Positions 58,981-64,000 of a stretch of 64,000 nt of DNA are shown here, one piece after another. A program made the translations under genes and the position numbers. How positions within the stretch are numbered: the stretch's first letter is position 1; each line of letters begins with the position of its first letter. Below the pieces are notes generated by a model, which saw nothing but the letters and a program-made list of their open reading frames with translations, was not told where the DNA came from and did not search any database. The stretch covers positions 2,294,001 to 2,358,000 of the forward strand of contig NC_053197.1 in NCBI RefSeq assembly GCF_905163445.1, in the 5' to 3' direction. This stretch comes from Pararge aegeria. Lineage: Eukaryota; Arthropoda; Insecta; Lepidoptera; Nymphalidae.

Positions 58981-59849
58981 TAAGAAAGCTGAAAGTTCAA
59001 CAAGTAAACTCTCATACGCGCTGCATACGACGATTTTCATCACACTTGCGAGGTACTAAACATTTTAAATACGTTTTCAGAAAATAATTGACCATTTTTA
59101 GATGTTTTTCCACTGTATGCAAGTTTCTAGATTTTGGTTGAAACAGGTTATTCACTCGCGATTCGTGCCTCGATTATTTTTCCCGGCGCAGAAAAATCTA
59201 TTACTGCTCTACTTTCCAAATTAAATTGGACATTTTTAAATTATTAATAATATACCAAAAAGCGAAAATATTAACAATATATCGATTATAGAAAATGGTG
59301 AGAGGGTGTTTTTTTCGTGCGCCATGGAATACCAATATACAGCTAGTATCGTTTGCCGCATACAGCATATGATAAAAATATAAAAAAGGGAATATTTTCG
59401 TATTTAAAACATTTAAAAATAACTAGATACAAATTGTGAATAATTTAATGAAATAAAACGTTAATTTATTATAATTATTGAGAGGGTACAAAAGTTTTTG
59501 TTCATTTAAGGATACTGTTATAAGCTGCATGAAACCTCTTTGTTAGTATAATGAATCTATACTACCCGGCTAAATTAAAAATGGCCCATCTTCGTGTATT
59601 AAATTGGCAGTGTGATACAAACTAAACTTAGTCGGATCATTATAAAGAAAACACAAGTACGGTAATTTTAAAATAAACACGCGTGTGTCTCATCTTGGAT
59701 TTAAAACCTTAAATCATTGTAATAAGGTCCACGTCAAAAAAAACCTAAAATATATTATATATGAGGTGGGCATCATTATATTATATGACAGTATTGTGAT
59801 GACGTGATTGTGCTGTGTTCACATTAAAATGCAAATTTCTTAATCGCTT
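58981..59849. other. no gene recognised
   Basis: Unclassified AT-rich sequence with no ORF of 60 or more codons. Confidence 0.5.
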
Positions 59850-59935
59850 CTGACCCTACCTGGGAATCAAACCCACGATTAACTACAAGGCGTACGAGGC
59901 AGTTACACCATCCCTTACGCAACAACTTTTATTAG
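59850..59935 (-). repeat. tRNA-like scrap, possibly a fourth SINE
   Basis: On the minus strand: GGGATGGTGTAACTGCCTCG, then TACGCCTTGTAGTTAATC and GTGGGTTTGATTCCCAGG. An A-box-like TGGTGTAACTG and a B-box-like GGTTTGATTCC lie about 40 nt apart, as in tRNA-derived SINEs. It does not match SINE-A, B or C and lacks a full cloverleaf, so I do not call a tRNA gene. Confidence 0.35.
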
Positions 59936-59967
59936 ATGCGGGTTTTTTTTTTATATAGTACCAAGAA

Positions 59968-60363
59968 TTAAAAATGAACAGGACAGGATGTGCACAAGGA
60001 CAACTTCTCCGCATAGAGATTTCTTCTAGAAGCCCTTGAATGTGAGAAAAATTTAAGAGTAGAGCTGAGAAGGTTAGATATAGGTATGGAAATATCTGAT
60101 ACGAACTTGTTGTTGTTGACCAAAACTGACGGCCTCAAGAGCTCTCTGTGACGTTGCATCGGAGCTGAAAACTGACTTTGGAGGGCCTTGTTTGTTCCAA
60201 ATACGTTTGTGCAAAACCATGGCATAGGCCTGCTTTGAAGTCGAGCACAATACAATAAGACAATACGATTTCCGATCGGCTCGCTCGAATTGTAAAATGT
60301 GATCGAAACAAATCTAGTTGTCTCACAGAATCCATTCCTTGGGGATTTTTCCAGATTTAGCAA
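59968..60363 (-). CDS. unclassified 131-codon ORF
   Basis: Longest ORF not explained by a recognised repeat. It contains LQSRPMPWFCTNVFGTNKAL, QSQFSAPMQRHRELLRP and SVLVNNNKFVSDISIPISNL, with a Ser/Arg-rich C-terminus. Four Cys are scattered without a zinc-finger spacing. No signal peptide or membrane helix. Codon use is not clearly distinct from the flanks. It may be a fragment of an unrecognised transposon protein, a host exon, or chance. Confidence 0.25.
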   Translation of the reverse strand: MLNLEKSPRNGFCETTRFVSITFYNSSEPIGNRIVLLYCARLQSRPMPWFCTNVFGTNKALQSQFSAPMQRHRELLRPSVLVNNNKFVSDISIPISNLLSSTLKFFSHSRASRRNLYAEKLSLCTSCPVHF

Positions 60364-61683
60364 ATTTGCGTCCCGAAATACCTGACTTCATCCAATTTCA
60401 CTTTTGCGAATGTTTGAATACGTAAGCTGCATATTCATTGAAATTGGTCGATTTTTTTTTATCTCTCTGCCCGAGAAGTACCGCTGGATTAATCGAATGA
60501 TGAATCAACTCGGAAACGTAGACTCCGGTTTATTCGAAATGTTAGATTTTCTGTTAGAAATTTCAGGAATAGAGAACTCAATTTCGTTGTTAATTTATGT
60601 TTATATTTTAAATTTGGAATAAAGTTACCTGGCACGTACTCGTATGTATTTAAAACAAGTTGAACCTATTCAGCTTTTCTTATATATGTACCTGCGTATC
60701 TTGCTCAAATGCTTATGTAAGCTTATTATATATACAGTATAGTGAAAAACTTTTGTTAGAAAACTCTTTCCAGAGATCAATTACCAAACGTTTACCAAAA
60801 TATTTTTACAAAGTTGCGCTAAAAACAGTTGGGTAGAAATTAAAGGTCAATTGGGGTCTTGGATTAACATGTAAACTGTAAAACACTCGCACACACAAAC
60901 ACGTGAAAAATTTTAAGTCATGTCACTTTTACAATATGAAAACTGATTTAAACTTACGGCAGAAAAACTACACGCTTTATAAACGCAGAACGAAACTATA
61001 TGCTAATAATAAATTTAAATAAATTTAATATGATTTGTGAATGGGCTTGACTAATAATGTACCTGCTATATTAAATGTCAGGGTTTTTTAAATTTTTAAT
61101 TGATATGTTATGAATTCCTAAAAATAATCAGATCTTAAATTGAAGGATAAATTATATCAGTTCAATTATATAGAAACTTAATATTTATGTTACTGACCCA
61201 AAGAAATGCAAAATAAGTATTTACTCATCTGGATTGTATTTACTCGCTACAAGCAAGAATCGAATATCTGTGGAATTGTTGTCTTGTGTTTTGATGACTT
61301 AATTAGTAAAACAGTTTCTGTTTTTTAAGGTTATGTGTTCTCATGACTGAATGAGAAACCTACAAATAGTGTTATACTTTCAAATTATTGACACAGCCTA
61401 TATGAAAATTATTGCTTTATTTACTTATTCCTGCCTGATCTCTGCCTAAATTATATTATGTGAACCAGTCCATTATAAATTAATGTACAAAATAGCTGCG
61501 TATTGACCTCTTTACTAATATGAGAGACGATGTTCCGACGCGGAATATATAAACAAACTCATCGTTGCTTTAACAACTATAAATTTTATTAGTTGTTAGT
61601 AATAACGGCTTTTCAAGTTGTCCAAGCAAGGTAAAGGATTAATTTTGACCTTTAAAGTCAGTCAACCATCCAGTTTGACGGCC
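60364..61683. other. no gene recognised; weak splice-flanked segment
   Basis: A 72-codon ORF at 60404-60622 (PEKYRWINRMMNQLGNVDSG) has no domain I can name. GATTTTTCCAG before 60355 and GTAAGCTG after 60420 bracket about 66 nt that is open in one frame (LANLRPEIPDFIQFHFCECL). It is weaker than the 51.9 kb candidate. The rest is AT-rich. Confidence 0.35.
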
Positions 61684-61922
61684 GCGGCCGATTGGCGCAG
61701 TGGGCAGCGTCCCCTTTCTGAGTACAAGGCTGCGGGTTGGATTTTGTAAAACAGAAAAACGTTGTGGGGTTGTTCCAGTTTCTGGGTGTTTATCTGTATA
61801 TCATAAGTATATAATTATTAGTAAAAATATTCATCAGTCATCATAGCTGGTATAAAACAAGCTACGCTTACTTTGGGTCTAGATGGGGATGTGTGTATTG
61901 TCGTAGTATATTTATTTATTAT
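61684..61922 (+). mobile_element. SINE-B copy with intact A box
   Basis: A box TGGCGCAGTGG at 61693-61703. The B box is damaged (GGGTTGGATTTTG). GTTTCTGGGTGTTTATCTGT, TTCATCAGTCATCATAGC, GGGTCTAGATGGGGATGTGT, and a TATTTATTTATTATTA tail. Confidence 0.92.
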
Positions 61923-63029
61923 TAATAATTTACTGATAAGGGAAACGTCAACGTAATCGATGTATTTATTTGCGCTTTTGTTACTAGGACAATTCTCATG
62001 GTTGGACATAATTTACAACTAATAAGTACATTCATACAACCTGACCGTACGTGGGCGGAAACCACAGAAATAACTTTACCAACTTATCCTAAAGGATATT
62101 ATTAAAGTTGGCTGTGGAACACAAATCCTGCCTCACGCAAGTCAATATGTTCCCACAATCGCAATTTATATCTACTCGACTAACTAGTTTCAGAGTTCCA
62201 GTTGCAAGACTATTTGTGAGAGTTCCACTGCCAATAACGCTAATTGGGAATTCAGTATTTATGAAAAGCAGGGAACTTTCCCACACAGATTTCCAGTAAA
62301 TTGCACACATTTATTACCCACACTATGGTTTTTTAATTGTTTGAAAGTAGAACTATTTGATTAAAAAATGACGGTTGAATCAAATTGAAAACTTTTGTTT
62401 AATACGTTTCAAAGTGTCTTTCCGAATTTCGTTTCATTCATCAGTAGTTTAGTTTTGTGTTCAACCACAAAATTTCATTTTATTTTAAATTTAAATGTAA
62501 ACTTGGTGCATGTGGTTTGAGCATGTGACGCAATGACTACGACACCTAGAGACTGCAGTAAAGCGTAACGGAATAAAAACGAAAGGCCATAACCGAATTC
62601 ATCGCAAATATTAATCAACCGTTAGTAAAAGTTGAGTTCGGTAAACAAGAGCGAAAAAATTTCCCCATAAAACGAAACAAATAAAACCTTTTAAATCGGA
62701 CATTGTTTAGTGTCAGCGAAATTGTGTCAATAAAAATAGTTTTTGTCGGGCCATAAATTTTTTGCCAGCGTGTTGATTTTGCGGATCACCAATAAATCGC
62801 CGAGGGACAAATATTGTTTGGGAGTGATCGGCGATAAATTTAGAATGTACCTGCTATTCATTTCAGCAAATGGCCAGAACTTATGACCTTGTTAATAATG
62901 AATCTTAAAACAAACTTAAAGAAATTGATACCTTAAGGTATTTATTTGGTTAACTTTAAAAAAAATCCTTTGACGGCTTTAATACTTACTAAAGGTTTAT
63001 CAATAGTAAACAAATATAAAAGCAAACTG
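61923..63029. other. mostly unclassified sequence
   Basis: Apart from the ORF at 62089-62310, no recognised element. TTAATTTGGTTTGAGCATGTG-type text has no second copy here. Confidence 0.4.
62089..62310 (-). CDS. unclassified 73-codon ORF
   Basis: Reads KSVWESSLLFINTEFPISVI, GSGTLTNSLATGTLKLVSRV, DINCDCGNILTCVRQDLCST. Five Cys cluster at the C-terminal third (NCDCGNILTC, DLC), reminiscent of a secreted or extracellular-domain exon. A plus-strand ORF of 63 codons overlaps it. Composition is more even than the neighbours. No splice sites are confirmed and no family is recognised. Confidence 0.22.
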   Translation of the reverse strand: MCAIYWKSVWESSLLFINTEFPISVIGSGTLTNSLATGTLKLVSRVDINCDCGNILTCVRQDLCSTANFNNIL

Positions 63030-63138
63030 CTGGACTACAAAAGGAAGGCCGCCTGTTGTACTTTTCCTTTTTTTTTTTGTTCTAACTTTTTGTATTCGGT
63101 GTACAATAAAGTGTATTTTGATTTGATTTTTTTGATTT
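63030..63138 (+). mobile_element. LINE-G-like 3' tail
   Basis: ACTACAAAAGGAAGGCCGCC, TGTTGTACTTTTCC, T-run, ATTCGGTGTACAATAAAGTG, then (TTTGAT)n. No ATCGCT/AGCGAT stem remains. Confidence 0.7.
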
Positions 63139-63164
63139 AAATGCCGCTTACACACGGAGGGTTT

Positions 63165-63423
63165 GCTTTTAATCACCGCGTTGGGCAGATGTTTAGTGAT
63201 TTAGATGTTAGTAGTACCACAGAGTACGGTGCTGCCCGCTCTTCGTTATATTCCCTTAGTCGCCTCGTACGACATTTGCGAGAAAAGAACAGTTGGTGAC
63301 AATTGTATTTATATGTCAAACTACAATTATTTTTAAAATTGTTCAACAATTTCTTTCGCACCTCTAGAAGTACGGTAAGTGGGTCCAGATTTGTATCATT
63401 TGACATATTTAATTGTTGTTGTT
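63165..63423 (-). repeat. possible retroelement fragment
   Basis: On the minus strand GTCGTACGAGGCGACTAAGG then GAATATAACGAAGAGCGG encodes CRTRRLREYNEERAAPYSVV. This phrase is familiar to me from repeated lepidopteran sequence, but no second copy occurs here and I cannot assign a class. The 98-codon minus ORF (63173-63469) reads through it into the RTE scrap. Confidence 0.35.
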
Positions 63424-63492
63424 TGATGTTCCCTACAAAAGACTGGACATACCAGCAGTGGACGTCCATTGGTTGAAATGATGATGATGATT
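63424..63492 (+). mobile_element. LINE-D (RTE) extreme 3' end
   Basis: GTTCCCTACAAAAGACTGGA, ATACCAGCAGTGGACGTCCA, TTGGTTGAAATGATGATGAT. Only 69 bp, a strongly 5'-truncated insertion with an intact (ATG)n tail. Confidence 0.88.
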
Positions 63493-63845
63493 ACTCAGTA
63501 TTGGTATCACGGAATGATTGGTGATACCGGCAACCATCACTTGTATATCACTATGGACACTTTTCAGTACACTTTGTATCATCTGTCCAGTTCTCTGTCA
63601 GCTTTCTTTTGTTGATCGGACAAGAATTAAATTTAGATACATTGAACTGGCCGTATCGCGTACAGAGCGCCGCGCTTCGTATCATTAGCACGTAGCTTAT
63701 GCGTATCATCACTGGTACACACACGCGAACATGATACGCGTTGGCGATACAGATAACGTAATCAGATCTGAAAAATTGGACATATCTGGACGTAACTTTA
63801 GCTCTAGATTACTTTTTATTCCCGAAAATATACCTTTTCACATAA
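63493..63845. other. no gene recognised
   Basis: About 350 bp rich in GTATCATC/GGTGATACC-type words (63505-63590, 63660-63745). Nothing assignable. Confidence 0.4.
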
Positions 63846-63966
63846 ATATACTACGACAATGCACACATCGCCATCTAGTCCCAAAGTAAGCGTAGCTTGT
63901 GTCATGGGTACTAAGATGACTGATGAATATTTGTATGAATAATACTTATAATATAATAGATAACAG
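63846..63966 (-). mobile_element. SINE-B 3' part, truncated
   Basis: TATACTACGACAATGCACAC, ATCGCCATCTAGTCCCAAAG, GGGTACTAAGATGACTGATG, AATAATACTTATAATATAAT. It breaks off before the B box. Confidence 0.88.
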
Positions 63967-64000
63967 CTTGTATGGGAAAGTTCTACCCCATGCTTATTTC

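Noticed and set aside
1..64000. Endogenous virus or LTR retrotransposon sequence
   Set aside because: I found no LTR pair, primer-binding site, gag, protease, integrase or envelope-like sequence; all RT is non-LTR type.

Overview
This window looks like lepidopteran (butterfly or moth) nuclear DNA, AT-rich and intergenic or intronic. The organism call rests on the repeats. Three tRNA-derived SINE families occur here, 50 copies or fragments in all by my count, with about seven groups of non-LTR retrotransposon (LINE) remnants and Helitron-like non-autonomous elements. One of these carries a typical CTAG-ending 3' hairpin. I found no convincing intact host gene, rRNA, functional tRNA or CRISPR array, and nothing bacterial. 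Protein-like sequence is almost entirely decayed reverse-transcriptase or retroelement C-terminal sequence. The possible exceptions are a candidate microexon at 51892-51929 and three unclassified ORFs (50400-50702, 59968-60363 minus, 62089-62310 minus).

Families used below are my own labels. SINE-A has a tRNA-like head (A box TGGCGCAACGG, B box GGTTCG[A/G]TTCC) and a tail GTAGTGGAATAAAA. SINE-B has a tRNA-like head and a tail ending in TATTTATTTA. SINE-C has a tRNA-like head and a (TGA)n tail. LINE-D is RTE-like with a (TGA)n tail. LINE-E and LINE-F are two related Jockey/CR1-like families whose 3' ends share GGCCTACTTGAA. LINE-G has a conserved 3' stem-loop followed by AAGGCCGCC. Family H is a 315-bp non-autonomous element with an 8-bp target duplication. 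Family J is Helitron-like. I, K, L and M are low-copy repeats that I could recognise only because they recur inside this window.

Layout: 1-12 kb is mixed SINE-A/C, LINE and H copies, with a (CCGAAA)n minisatellite grown inside an H copy. 12-20 kb is mostly unannotated AT-rich sequence with a Helitron end and RTE pieces. 20-28 kb is SINE/LINE dense, with a LINE RNase-H-like C-terminus at 20378-20726 and a 37-bp palindrome at 27869. 29-31.6 kb is very AT-rich. 31.6-38.4 kb holds nested insertions: SINE-B in SINE-C, and LINE-E in family M. 38.4-42 kb is sparse, with two tandem duplications. 42-51.5 kb is the richest area for insertion history: a triple SINE-A array, a hAT-like MITE with target duplication, RTE in SINE-A, LINE-G in J, H in SINE-C, and SINE-A in SINE-A. 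53.5-58.7 kb has the longest ORFs, all LINE: a LINE-E C-terminus, a LINE-G C-terminus with complete 3' UTR, and a minus-strand element whose catalytic reverse-transcriptase core (YADD) is broken only by one frameshift in the visible part. 59-64 kb is mostly unclassified.

The elements interact as parasites of each other. SINE-C carries the RTE 3' terminus and is probably copied by RTE machinery. LINE-E and LINE-F share a 3' recognition-like motif. Several insertions have resolvable target-site duplications, giving a relative insertion order. I did not find a new defence, toxin or metabolic system; the less expected content is the new repeat families, perfect palindromes and the candidate microexon.
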